From positions 1 through 20,550 of the forward strand of contig JBFWIL010000012.1 in NCBI GenBank assembly GCA_050256015.1: 20,550 nt of DNA, in the 5' to 3' direction. Source of the stretch: JBFWIL01 sp050256015 (GTDB lineage Bacteria > Bacteroidota > Bacteroidia > Bacteroidales > Prolixibacteraceae). Of this stretch, positions 1-8,148 are shown one piece after another. The first letter of the stretch is position 1, and every line of letters begins with the position of its first letter. The position numbers and the translations under genes were made by a program. Under the pieces are notes generated by a model. The model was not told the origin of the DNA. It saw only the letters and a program-made list of their open reading frames with translations, and did not search any database.

Positions 1-299
1 GTAGTCGTGCCCGGTACATCCTTTCCCAGGCTGGCGTTGATTTTGACACGAAAGTACAGGATTGGAATGATGACCAGTTTGCTGCTATTCGTAAGGTAAT
101 CGGCGAGAGTTTCAAGGTGGAGGGGGAGCTTCGTTCTGAAAATCAGTTGAACATCAAACGTTTGATGGATATTGGTTGCTATCGTGGTATCCGTCACCGG
201 ATTGGCCTTCCTGTCCGCGGACAAAGTACCAAGAACAATGCACGAACCCGGAAGGGAAGAAAGAAAACCGTTGCTAACAAGAAAAAAGCCACTAAATAA
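1..299 (+). CDS. rpsM: 30S ribosomal protein S13, 3' part (5' end outside window)
   Basis: This is the C-terminal 98 codons of S13; the frame starts at base 3 and the beginning lies before the window. S13 sits in the head of the 30S subunit and contacts 16S rRNA, the P-site tRNA and the 50S subunit. The visible part has the helix-two-turn-helix region beginning SRARYIL, the RLMDIGCYRGIRHRIGLPVRG segment that marks the family, and the basic tail with NARTRKGRKK that reaches the decoding site. It is followed 14 bases later by rpsK, the usual order of the alpha operon. The ATG at 117 is an internal Met codon or out of context as a start, not the gene start. Confidence 0.97.
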   Translation, partial: SRARYILSQAGVDFDTKVQDWNDDQFAAIRKVIGESFKVEGELRSENQLNIKRLMDIGCYRGIRHRIGLPVRGQSTKNNARTRKGRKKTVANKKKATK

Positions 300-313
300 T
301 TGATTTGTAAGTT

Positions 314-703
314 ATGGCAAAAAAATCTGGAACTACGAAGAAGAGAGTTGTCGTTGTTGAGGCTACCGGTCAGGCTCACGTTCATTCTTCATTCAACAAT
401 ATTATCATTTCTCTGGCCAATAACAACGGGGAAGTGATTTCCTGGTCTTCAGCCGGGAAAAAGGGCTTCAGAGGATCCAAGAAGAATACGCCTTATGCGG
501 CCCAAGTCGCTGCGGAAGAATGTGCGAAGACAGCTTATGACCTTGGTCTGAGAAAGGTTAAAGTCTTTGTAAAGGGGCCTGGAAACGGTCGGGAATCGGC
601 TATTCGGGCAATCAACAGTGTCGGGATTATTGTCAGTGAAATTGTTGATGTTACCCCTTTGCCGCACAATGGTTGCCGGCCGGCGAAAAGAAGACGTGTT
701 TAA
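314..703 (+). CDS. rpsK: 30S ribosomal protein S11
   Basis: S11, 129 residues, is the normal length for bacteria. It forms part of the 30S platform near the 3' end of 16S rRNA. Family signatures are the early GQAHVHSSFNNIIIS block, then WSSAGKKGFRGSKKNTPYAAQ, VKGPGNGRESAIRA, and the C-terminal VTPLPHNGCRPAKRRRV, which is nearly invariant in bacteria. It lies 14 bases after rpsM and 18 bases before rpsD, and is clearly co-transcribed with them. Nothing unusual is seen. Confidence 0.98.
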   Translation: MAKKSGTTKKRVVVVEATGQAHVHSSFNNIIISLANNNGEVISWSSAGKKGFRGSKKNTPYAAQVAAEECAKTAYDLGLRKVKVFVKGPGNGRESAIRAINSVGIIVSEIVDVTPLPHNGCRPAKRRRV

Positions 704-721
704 TTTATAATTGGTAGAACA

Positions 722-1330
722 ATGGCAAGATATATCGGACCAAAATCAAAGATTGCCCGGAAATTCGGTGAACCAATTTTCGGACCTGATAAAGTACTGG
801 AAAAGAAAAATTATCCTCCGGGTTTTCACGGACTGGCCAGTCGCCGGCGTAAGAAATCGGAATACGGGCTTCAGCTGAAAGAAAAGCAAAAAGCCAAATA
901 TACCTATGGTGTGCTGGAAAAACAGTTTTCCAATCTGTTTAAGAAGGCAGCTTCTTCCAAGGGAATTACCGGTGAAGAATTGCTGAAAATGCTTGAATCG
1001 AGACTTGATAATGTAGTCTTCCGTCTGGGAATTGCCCGCTCGCGTGCAGGTGCCCGTCAGCTTGTCTCGCATCGTCATATTACGATAAACGGGGCTGTGG
1101 TCAATATTCCTTCCTATCAGCTGCGGCCGGGTGACCTTGTCGGGGTTCGTGAGAAGTCGAAATCCCTTGAAGTTATTGCCAATGCCCTGGCTTCGCAGCG
1201 CGGCGGCAAATACGCCTGGTTGGAATGGGATGCTGCCGGAATGACCGGTAAGTTCCTAAACCGTCCTGAACGGGAAGAAATTCCTGAAAACATCAAAGAA
1301 CAACTGATAGTTGAGTTGTATTCTAAATAA
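722..1330 (+). CDS. rpsD: 30S ribosomal protein S4
   Basis: S4, 202 residues, is a primary 16S rRNA binder that nucleates 30S assembly; in many bacteria it also represses its own operon. The N-terminal domain (about 1-90) has no cysteines, so this is a zinc-free form. The S4 RNA-binding domain is at about 92-155, with MLESRLDNVVFRLGIARSRAGARQLVSHRHITING as its core. The C-terminus ends EEIPENIKEQLIVELYSK, typical of the family. The gene is placed between rpsK and rpoA, as in most Bacteroidota. Autoregulation by S4 is known in other phyla, but I see no identifiable target structure here. Confidence 0.98.
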   Translation: MARYIGPKSKIARKFGEPIFGPDKVLEKKNYPPGFHGLASRRRKKSEYGLQLKEKQKAKYTYGVLEKQFSNLFKKAASSKGITGEELLKMLESRLDNVVFRLGIARSRAGARQLVSHRHITINGAVVNIPSYQLRPGDLVGVREKSKSLEVIANALASQRGGKYAWLEWDAAGMTGKFLNRPEREEIPENIKEQLIVELYSK

Positions 1331-1350
1331 TAAAATTACTCCGTATTATT

Positions 1351-2343
1351 ATGGCACTATTAGCGTTCCAAAAACCTGACAAAGTAATCATGATAGAATC
1401 CGACGACAAATTCGGCAAGTTCGAATTCCGTCCGTTGGAGCCCGGTTACGGTATTACTATTGGCAATGCACTTCGCCGGATCCTGTTATCATCTTTGGAG
1501 GGCTATGCAATCACAACTGTCAAGATCGAAGGCGTTGACCATGAATTTGCAACGATTCAGGGGGTTATGGAAGATGTTACCGAAATTATTCTGAATCTGA
1601 AGCAGATTCGTTTAAAACGGGAGATCGAGGATGTTGACAGTGAAAAAGTTACTATTACGCTTAACGGTCAGGAGCAGTTTACCGCAGGCGACATCAATAA
1701 ATTCATGACCGGGTTCCGGGTTTTGAATCCCGGACTGGTTATTTGCAGGATGGAAGCTGATGTTAAGTTGCAGATGGAAATGTTCATTAATAAGGGCCGG
1801 GGCTATGTTCCCGGTGCTGAGAACAGGCCGGTTGATGCTGAATTCGGGATAATTCCCATCGATTCAATTTATACGCCTATCCGGAATGTGAAATATTCGG
1901 TAGAGAACTATCGTGTGGAACAAAAGACCGACTATGAAAAGCTGGTACTTGAAATTTCCACGGATGGTTCCATTTTTCCAAAGGATGCGCTGAAGGAAGC
2001 CGCCAAAATCCTGATTTATCACTTTATGCTGTTCTCTGACGAGAAGATCACCATAGATTCCGATGAGAAATTTGCCAATGAAGAGTTTGATGAAGAAGTG
2101 CTCCATATGCGTCAGTTGCTGAAAACCAAACTGGTGGATCTGGATCTCTCGGTCAGGGCATTAAACTGTCTTAAAGCTGCTGACGTGGAAACCCTGGGAG
2201 AACTGGTTACCTATAACCGGAACGATCTGCTTAAATTCAGGAACTTTGGGAAGAAGTCGCTCACCGAACTGGATGACCTGCTGGTCGCCATGAATCTGAC
2301 TTTCGGAATGGATATTAGTAAATATAAATTAGACAAGGAATAG
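1351..2343 (+). CDS. rpoA: DNA-directed RNA polymerase subunit alpha
   Basis: Alpha subunit, 330 residues, normal length. The N-terminal domain (about 1-235) dimerises and holds beta and beta-prime; it contains GYGITIGNALRRILLSSLEG, the conserved assembly segment. A flexible linker leads to the C-terminal domain (about 250-325), which contacts upstream promoter DNA and activators: LSVRALNCLKAADVETLGEL, then FGKKSLTELDDLL. R269 and N272 align with the DNA-contacting Arg/Asn of the E. coli '265 determinant' (assignment by motif, not by computed alignment). It lies 20 bases after rpsD and 6 bases before rplQ, so it is translated from the same message. Confidence 0.98.
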   Translation: MALLAFQKPDKVIMIESDDKFGKFEFRPLEPGYGITIGNALRRILLSSLEGYAITTVKIEGVDHEFATIQGVMEDVTEIILNLKQIRLKREIEDVDSEKVTITLNGQEQFTAGDINKFMTGFRVLNPGLVICRMEADVKLQMEMFINKGRGYVPGAENRPVDAEFGIIPIDSIYTPIRNVKYSVENYRVEQKTDYEKLVLEISTDGSIFPKDALKEAAKILIYHFMLFSDEKITIDSDEKFANEEFDEEVLHMRQLLKTKLVDLDLSVRALNCLKAADVETLGELVTYNRNDLLKFRNFGKKSLTELDDLLVAMNLTFGMDISKYKLDKE

Positions 2344-2349
2344 GCACCA

Positions 2350-2964
2350 ATGAGACACAATAAAAAATTCAATCATCTTGGCAGGACAAGTGCCCATCGT
2401 AAGGCGTTGCTGTCCAATATGGCAAATTCACTGATCCTGCACAAGCGGATCAATACCACCACGGCTAAGGCCAGGGCTTTGAAAATGTACGTGGAACCAC
2501 TGATTAGCAAGGCCAAGAACGATACGACGCATTCGCGCCGGGTGGTGTTCAGTTATCTGAAAAGCAAGACTGCAGTAGCTGAATTGTTCCGTGACGTAGC
2601 CGAAAAGGTCGGTGACCGTCCGGGTGGTTATACCCGGATTCTGAAAACAGGCAATCGTTTCGGAGACAATGCGGAAATGTGCATGATTGAGCTGGTCGAT
2701 TTTAATGAAAGCATGCTGGCTTCAAAAGAAACCAAGACCAGATCTCGGCGCACCCGCCGGGGATCTTCCAAAAAAACTGAAACAGCTGCTTCTCCAACAG
2801 CGGTGGCTGGTGCGAAAGTGACTCCCGATACGGAGGTTGCTGAAGAGCCTAAGGTTGCAGAAGCAGAATCTGCAGAGGAACCCCGGGTAGCGGAAAAACC
2901 TGTAACCGATGAGCCTCAGGCAGCAGAGCCGGAAGCAGAAAATGAAGAACCAAAAGCAGAATAG
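2350..2964 (+). CDS. rplQ: 50S ribosomal protein L17 with long acidic C-terminal tail
   Basis: L17, 204 residues, against roughly 115-130 for the core family. The conserved core is residues 1 to about 122 (MRHNKKFNHLGRTSAHRKAL, then NRFGDNAEMCMIELVDF) and binds 23S rRNA near the exit-tunnel side of the 50S subunit. From about residue 126 comes a short basic stretch (RSRRTRRGSSKK), then a low-complexity Ala/Glu/Pro/Val tail with repeated EEPKVAE-like units to the stop. Such tails are common in L17 of Bacteroidota; their role is not known to me. It is the last gene of the operon, and the terminator starts 16 bases after the stop. Confidence 0.97.
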   Translation: MRHNKKFNHLGRTSAHRKALLSNMANSLILHKRINTTTAKARALKMYVEPLISKAKNDTTHSRRVVFSYLKSKTAVAELFRDVAEKVGDRPGGYTRILKTGNRFGDNAEMCMIELVDFNESMLASKETKTRSRRTRRGSSKKTETAASPTAVAGAKVTPDTEVAEEPKVAEAESAEEPRVAEKPVTDEPQAAEPEAENEEPKAE

Positions 2965-2980
2965 TATAACGATGATTTTT

Positions 2981-3016
2981 AAAAAGCTGTCCGGCATTGC
3001 CGGACAGCTTTTTTTT
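2981..3016 (+). terminator. Intrinsic terminator of the alpha operon
   Basis: A perfect 10-bp stem GCTGTCCGGC / GCCGGACAGC (2986-2995 with 2999-3008) closes a 3-base ATT loop. It is preceded by A5 and followed by T8 (3009-3016). The A-tract pairs with the first Ts, so it could also work for leftward transcription. It follows the rplQ stop directly and ends the ribosomal transcript. The reading frame of the next gene runs open through it, so starts upstream of about 3017 can be excluded for that gene. Confidence 0.93.
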
Positions 3017-3103
3017 AGTATTTCGGGCATGTTCAACAACTTTGTGGTGCACAAGTCCACTGTGGGGGTTCGTTTGTATTGTCGCCTATTTAATCAATCA
3101 ACC

Positions 3104-4960
3104 TTGAAAAAATTAAAATCAGTTATCATTTTCTGGTTTTGCTTTTGCAGCATAATTTCTGCTCAAACAGATGACGATCATATCATCATATCGAATAAAA
3201 CAGATATTTATTCCTATGAGCTTAATAAACAAAGAGTCATCAATATAAGAGAAACGTCCTGTGGAGAATATACCTGTATAGGAAAAATAGAGCCTGTTAC
3301 CATTGTCAAATTTTTTGATCATGAATCGAAAATCGAAAAAGTAAAGATTAAAGGAGTAAAAGGAAGTTCTCCCCGATATGAAATGTACCAGCAAGAGGGA
3401 ATATTTTATAGTGATACAAAAGTCTGTTATTTTGAATTACCGTTTTCCCGGAAGGATGAAGTTGCCCAGGTTTCATTTGAGAAGACCTGCGAAAACATCT
3501 GTTCTTTTTTTACTATACCCATTGCCGAACCTCAATTTATTAAAAGGAAAACGGTAAAACTGATCGTTCCGGATTGGTTGAAGGTTGATCTTACAGAGCT
3601 CAACTTCCGGGATAATATCCGGAAAAGTATAGCGGAAAATACCAAAGACAATACCACAATATATACATATGATATTGAAAATCAGGATAAAATGACTGAC
3701 GAGCCGAATATGCCGGGCTATACTTATATCTATCCTTATATCCTGGTTGTACCGAAAAAATCTGTCATTGACAATAAGGAAACAGTCTATTTCGATAGCT
3801 TTGATCATTTATACAAATGGTATCGAGACATCAATTTACTCCTGAACAATAATGAGGACATCATCAGGGAAAAGGCAGAAGAGATCACGCAGGGGTATGA
3901 AAGTGAAGAAGATAAAATAAAGGCGCTTTTATCCTGGGTTCAAAATAATATTCGTTATCTGGCTTTTGAATACGGCCTTGCCGGATTTAAACCCGATGAG
4001 GCCCATGAAGTATTGCGTAAAAAATACGGCGATTGTAAAGGGATGTCCAATCTGCTGAAATCATTCTTAAAAGCAGAAGGTTTTGATGCCCGGCTTGCCT
4101 GGGTTGGAACCAGGGAGGCAGCCTTCGATTTATCCGTACCCTTACCTCTGGCAGATCATATGATCTGCGTTTTACAATGGAACGGGAAACGATATTACCT
4201 TGACCCGACGGTCCGGTTTATGACTTTAGGCGAGTATCCTCAATGGATACAGGGAAAGACTGTATTGATCGAGAATGGCCCGGACTATATTATGGAACAA
4301 ATACCCGGCTTATCTCCTCTCATGAATACGGATAGCTTATTTTCTGTATTTACAGTTGACGGGAATGTACTTACAGGGGAATCGCTAAACGTTTATAAAG
4401 GGGAATCCAGGCAATTGATTATGTCTGCCATTCAGGCAACTAAAACGAATGAACAGCATGATGCCTTAAAACAATTTTTGGGAAGAGGCAGGATCAATGA
4501 TCAAATAGAAAATATTCAGCTTTCAGGGGCAGATTCCCTGGCAGATAAAATTGAAATAAGTTATTGTGAAACCCGAAAATCAGACCTGAAGCGTATTGAC
4601 GATGAATTATACGTCAACCTGAATATTTGTCAGGATTTCATCAATGCAAAAATTGATACATCCAGGCGCAGGAATGATTACCTGTTACCCTACAAAGACC
4701 ATATTGTCCGGGAAAGTCAATTGATTATACCATCAGGATATGAAGTTGCAGGCCTGCCTTGTAAATTCCGGATTGAGAAAAAGAATTATTCCTTTTTAAT
4801 ATCCTATACGATAAACAAGGGAAAGATCATGTATCATAAAGAAATAACCATCTTTGATCCCTGGATAAAAAAAGGAAATTTCGCGGAGTGGAATTCTGAT
4901 ATTGATGCACTGAAGAAAGCCTGCCTTGAACAAATTATACTGAAAAAGAAACAATCATAA
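3104..4960 (+). CDS. Exported transglutaminase-like (DUF3857 family) protein with intact catalytic triad
   Basis: About 618 residues from a TTG start at 3104. This start puts a typical signal peptide (LKKLKSVIIFWFCFCSIISA, then Q) at the N-terminus. An ATG at 3029 is the alternative and would add 25 residues before it. The first ~250 residues are beta-rich and resemble DUF3857. A transglutaminase-like core follows at about 285-375: C311 in GDCKGMSNLL, H352 in ADHMICV and D367 in YYLDPT form the papain-like triad. The C-terminal third resembles DUF3858. Proteins of this class are exported in Bacteroidota; their substrates are mostly unknown, with peptide or isopeptide cleavage or cross-linking possible. 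It lies 16 bases before a related gene, presumably one transcript starting after the ribosomal terminator. Confidence 0.82.
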   Translation: MKKLKSVIIFWFCFCSIISAQTDDDHIIISNKTDIYSYELNKQRVINIRETSCGEYTCIGKIEPVTIVKFFDHESKIEKVKIKGVKGSSPRYEMYQQEGIFYSDTKVCYFELPFSRKDEVAQVSFEKTCENICSFFTIPIAEPQFIKRKTVKLIVPDWLKVDLTELNFRDNIRKSIAENTKDNTTIYTYDIENQDKMTDEPNMPGYTYIYPYILVVPKKSVIDNKETVYFDSFDHLYKWYRDINLLLNNNEDIIREKAEEITQGYESEEDKIKALLSWVQNNIRYLAFEYGLAGFKPDEAHEVLRKKYGDCKGMSNLLKSFLKAEGFDARLAWVGTREAAFDLSVPLPLADHMICVLQWNGKRYYLDPTVRFMTLGEYPQWIQGKTVLIENGPDYIMEQIPGLSPLMNTDSLFSVFTVDGNVLTGESLNVYKGESRQLIMSAIQATKTNEQHDALKQFLGRGRINDQIENIQLSGADSLADKIEISYCETRKSDLKRIDDELYVNLNICQDFINAKIDTSRRRNDYLLPYKDHIVRESQLIIPSGYEVAGLPCKFRIEKKNYSFLISYTINKGKIMYHKEITIFDPWIKKGNFAEWNSDIDALKKACLEQIILKKKQS

Positions 4961-4976
4961 AATACAAAACTTCACA

Positions 4977-7163
4977 ATGAAACAGAACCTAAAATACATT
5001 GTACTCATCATTGTCTGTTTTATACTTCCCGGTCATTTATTCGCTGAAGACTATAAATACCTGGCCGGGAGAATAAGACAAGAGGTATGGGCATGGGATA
5101 AACCCGAATTTGCCGGTTATTCTGTTCCGGAAGAATTAAATAAAGAATCAGTCGTCGTCCTGGCACATCATGAACAGATAGAAGCATTAGTCAAAAGTGC
5201 ATTATGGTCGAGATCATTGTCTCCCGTGCTCCATTATACGCACATTGACCGGGTCATGGTCAAGATCAATGATCAGGCTGCCCTTGATGAATATTCGACC
5301 TTATTCTATGAAGAGGAGGTTGACGTGATGCTCTATAATGTGGTGCAGACCATAATCGGCGCCCGTGTCATAAAGCCGGATGGTACTATAAAAGAAATTG
5401 ATATAGACGGGAACGCCGTCGATATGACCGAAGGGAAAAACGATAAAAAGAAATCAAAAAGACTCGCCATTCCGGATCTTCAGACAGGGGATATTCTTGA
5501 CTACTTTTATTGTAAAAAAATGGAACTGGAGACCATTCGTGTACCGCCTCTGCTGTTTTCATTCTATTCAAAGTATCCGGTATTATCTTATTCTGTTCAT
5601 GGCGAATTTGAAGATAAACTGACCGTCGAATACAAATCGGTTAACGGGGCTCCGGATCTCAAAGTATCCAAAGATACGTCCAACAGGATGATCGTGGACG
5701 TGCAACAGAAAAACTTACAGCAAGTGGGAGACTTAAGGAAGATACGCTGGTTATCGGCTTACCGGGATTTTCCAATGATCAGGTTGTCTGTTTCGAATAA
5801 TTCATCGAAACAGCTTCAAACGGCTAATGCAAGGAAAAACGGAGTCTTTAAAGATGTGCCTTACGAGGATATTTTAAAAGACGCGAAAGGGCTTTTAGCG
5901 AAGCAGGACATGCTTTGGATGAAAGATATTGATAAAAAAGTAAATGCAGCGTTGACCAATTATAAACAAAAGAATCCTGATCTGAGTAAAGAGGATCTTG
6001 CCTCTTGCATCTATGATGCACTCTGTTTTTATTGGCCCAATAATATTAATGGCTACCCTCCCGCGAAATTTTTTCTCCGGCTGCAGCAATTACTGAGCGA
6101 AAATGATATCGAAAGTAAATTCATATTTACGACAAACCGGTACGGGGCAGGAAGAAACGGAGTCGTTAGTTCGGACGATCTCAGTTTTGCGTTAACAGCA
6201 AATCATAACAAACAATTCTTCCCTTTTGTCAATGAGAATATTCTGGCAGGAGAAATTCCGGGAAAGTACCAGGGAGAGCTGGCTTCTGCCCTTGTTATTG
6301 ATAAAAACGGGAAAAAATTTAAACAACAGATCGAAAAAGGATCAATCGAAGACATTAGGATTCCGGAAACGACTTATCATGAGAACAGAAACAGATCGAA
6401 AATGAAAGTTGAATTTTCAGACAACGATCCTCTGTTATTAAATATCGACCGGAATACAATTTATACAGGGAACCTGAAAGAAGATTTATTTCCATTATTG
6501 GTGCTCTATGAAGACAGGGATAAAGCGATGCGAAAACGCCTGCTAATTGATAAAACATTGATGGAAGAATTGCAGGAGGATAAGCGGGAACAAAAGCATG
6601 TGGAAGCCTATACCTCTCTCTTTGATGCAAAACGGAAAGGACAAAAAGATGCCATCAAACTGGAAATAGAGGCTTATCATAATATAGAGCCAAAGGAAGT
6701 ATTTGATTATTCAGTTAACAGCCTGGGTATTGTCGCCTCAGACCCGAATCTTAATTATGAAATAAAATACCAGATTGATGGTTTTGTAACGAAAGCGGGG
6801 GAGAACCTTATTCTTGACGCGGGAAAATTAATCGGTATCCAGTGGGTGCCGACACCTAGAGAAAGAGAACGAACGGCAGATGCGTATCTTCCTACTGCAC
6901 GGCTGTTTGAAAACGAAATTGAGGTTTTGATCCCTTCAATCTATAACCTTCAGGGATTTGAAGCTTTAAACTGCGGGATGGAGAATGAATACGGAGCTTT
7001 TGAGGCTGAAGTTTCCTATGCTGACCAGGTTTTGAAAGTAAAAACAAGAAAAATATATAAGAGAGCGTTTGTGCCAGAAGAAGGCTGGCCTATGCTGCTG
7101 GAAATGATTGATAAAGCGAATGATTTTTATATCCGGTCGGTTGTATTGAAAAAGAAGGTGTAA
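4977..7163 (+). CDS. Exported DUF3857-type protein with degenerate transglutaminase-like domain
   Basis: 728 residues, with a clear signal peptide (MKQNLKYIVLIIVCFILPGHLFAED). The DUF3857 part is at about 50-270, recognisable from RVIKPDGTIKEIDIDG and AIPDLQTGDILDYFY. The region at about 300-440 follows the order of a transglutaminase-like fold (DLASCIYDALCFYWPN, then FFLRLQQLLSENDIESKFIF). Where the catalytic GDC motif should stand there is NGYPPAKFF, and no His/Asp pair matching the neighbour's H352/D367 is evident. I infer a non-catalytic domain. The C-terminal part (about 560-728) is probably another beta domain. It is paired with the upstream active homologue (16-base gap), which suggests the two act together in the periplasm or at the cell surface. 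Confidence 0.78.
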   Translation: MKQNLKYIVLIIVCFILPGHLFAEDYKYLAGRIRQEVWAWDKPEFAGYSVPEELNKESVVVLAHHEQIEALVKSALWSRSLSPVLHYTHIDRVMVKINDQAALDEYSTLFYEEEVDVMLYNVVQTIIGARVIKPDGTIKEIDIDGNAVDMTEGKNDKKKSKRLAIPDLQTGDILDYFYCKKMELETIRVPPLLFSFYSKYPVLSYSVHGEFEDKLTVEYKSVNGAPDLKVSKDTSNRMIVDVQQKNLQQVGDLRKIRWLSAYRDFPMIRLSVSNNSSKQLQTANARKNGVFKDVPYEDILKDAKGLLAKQDMLWMKDIDKKVNAALTNYKQKNPDLSKEDLASCIYDALCFYWPNNINGYPPAKFFLRLQQLLSENDIESKFIFTTNRYGAGRNGVVSSDDLSFALTANHNKQFFPFVNENILAGEIPGKYQGELASALVIDKNGKKFKQQIEKGSIEDIRIPETTYHENRNRSKMKVEFSDNDPLLLNIDRNTIYTGNLKEDLFPLLVLYEDRDKAMRKRLLIDKTLMEELQEDKREQKHVEAYTSLFDAKRKGQKDAIKLEIEAYHNIEPKEVFDYSVNSLGIVASDPNLNYEIKYQIDGFVTKAGENLILDAGKLIGIQWVPTPRERERTADAYLPTARLFENEIEVLIPSIYNLQGFEALNCGMENEYGAFEAEVSYADQVLKVKTRKIYKRAFVPEEGWPMLLEMIDKANDFYIRSVVLKKKV

Positions 7164-7189
7164 TTTTCACGGTCAATAATGGCGGGCTG

Positions 7190-7375
7190 CTGGAATTTCT
7201 CCCGGATCGATGGCTGGGCATCTGTTGGTTCAGCCTCCTGCTCGCCGGGATGGCGCGATACGAAGATTTTCCCGTCCGGTTTACGGCGACGGAACACGAA
7301 ATTACCTACCTGGCCTCTGAGGCTTTCTGTTGGAAGGTTTTTGTTTGATTCTTCCGTAAGATTTACATTTAATGA
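7190..7375 (-). pseudogene. Remnant of a small conserved Bacteroidota protein
   Basis: The minus-strand frame open from 7384 to 7128 encodes LRGQVGNFVFRRRKPDGKIF, then VSRHPGEQEAEPTDAQPSIREKF. I recall this pattern from small Bacteroidota proteins of unknown function (a G-x-V/I-G-x-x-V-F segment, then a basic stretch, then S/A-x-Q-x-x-x-R-x-x-F). There is no ATG in frame. Similarity stops after REKFQQ at about 7190, close to the end of the preceding gene (7163), so both ends look lost. An overlapping plus-strand frame at 7179-7421 looks less protein-like. The family assignment is from memory and moderate to weak. Confidence 0.4.
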
Positions 7376-7611
7376 TAAATTTTTTCAAAATAAAAAGAAA
7401 AATTGGACAGGAAGAGAGTAAAATGAAGTGAGGCTACCCCAGAAAATAGGCTGCATGCACAGCAGTTATTCCTTCTTCCAGTGATTTGGTCTGCAGATCA
7501 TTTGATAATACAAATGCATGCAAAAGTGGCTTATCCAGGAACTGTTCAAGTTTTATAAGGTGTCTTGCATCTTGTTTCCCAACATTTTCAGCCATTTTAA
7601 TCTAAAGAATT

Positions 7612-7632
7612 CCTCGAGGCTCTGCCTCGGGG
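7612..7632 (+). repeat. Left-end hairpin of the IS200 element
   Basis: CCTCGAGGC (7612-7620), loop TCT, GCCTCGGGG (7624-7632): a 9-bp stem with one T-G wobble. In IS200/IS605 elements such subterminal hairpins in the top strand are the single-stranded recognition sites of TnpA. The right-end hairpin has the same stem length, loop and wobble position. Confidence 0.85.
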
Positions 7633-7646
7633 TATAGAGGAAAGTT

Positions 7647-7666
7647 TGAAAACCTAAAGGTTTTCA
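7647..7666 (+). promoter_or_regulatory. Hairpin in the tnpA leader
   Basis: TGAAAACC / GGTTTTCA form a perfect 8-bp stem around a TAAA loop. A second weak stem TACGC/GCGTA (7668-7672 with 7682-7686) lies just before the tnpA start at 7697. In IS200 of enterobacteria, leader structures block read-through from outside promoters and limit transposase translation. A similar role here is inference from position and shape. Confidence 0.5.
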
Positions 7667-7696
7667 TTACGCATTGAAAAGGCGTATTTTTAAAGG

Positions 7697-8146
7697 ATGA
7701 GTGATCATATTATAAAAAGGCATAATAAAACGCTATTGTTTTATCATTTGGTTTGTCCATTGAAATATCGAAAAAGTTTAATAACGGAAGATATAGGAGA
7801 GACATTAAAAGAAATTTGTTTACAAATTTCTGAGCGCTATGAGATTCATTTTATTGAAATAGGGTATGAGTCAGACCATGTTCATTTCTTAGTTCAGAGC
7901 GTTCCAGATATAAGTGTTTCGGAAATATCAAGAACGGTAAAGAGTATAACTGCAAAAGAGTTGTATCGAAGATGTCCTGAAATTGAGGCAAAGCTTTGGG
8001 GCGGGAATTTTTGGACGAGTGGATATTATGCCAATACAGTCGGTCAATATGCAAACGAGGAGGTAATAAGAAAATATATTGAGGGTCAAGGCAAGCAAAA
8101 AGAATACAAAAAAGTATACTCAAGTCAACTTACGCTTGACTTCTGA
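7697..8146 (+). CDS. tnpA: IS200-type transposase TnpA (Y1, HUH)
   Basis: 149 residues, close to the usual 140-155. This single-domain Y1 transposase cuts and rejoins single-stranded DNA at the element ends. H61-V-H63 within SDHVHFLVQ is the metal-binding HUH motif. Y127 in IRKYIEGQ is the likely nucleophile, with Q131 four residues later as in the IS608 enzyme. The IS200 signatures KSITAKEL and FWTSGYYANTVG are also present. The frame is intact and the motifs are complete, so the enzyme may be active. No tnpB partner lies in the element. Codon use is more AT-rich than in the surrounding genes, consistent with recent arrival. Confidence 0.95.
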   Translation: MSDHIIKRHNKTLLFYHLVCPLKYRKSLITEDIGETLKEICLQISERYEIHFIEIGYESDHVHFLVQSVPDISVSEISRTVKSITAKELYRRCPEIEAKLWGGNFWTSGYYANTVGQYANEEVIRKYIEGQGKQKEYKKVYSSQLTLDF

Positions 8147-8148
8147 TA

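Noticed and set aside
7179..7421. Plus-strand ATG frame of 80 codons after the second transglutaminase gene
   Set aside because: Composition and the Trp/Ser/Arg-rich translation look like a shadow; the minus strand at the same place reads as a recognisable protein fragment.
7647..7666. tnpA leader hairpin as an intrinsic terminator or as an omega/guide RNA
   Set aside because: It has no T-run, and there is no tnpB or guide RNA scaffold in this 577-bp element.
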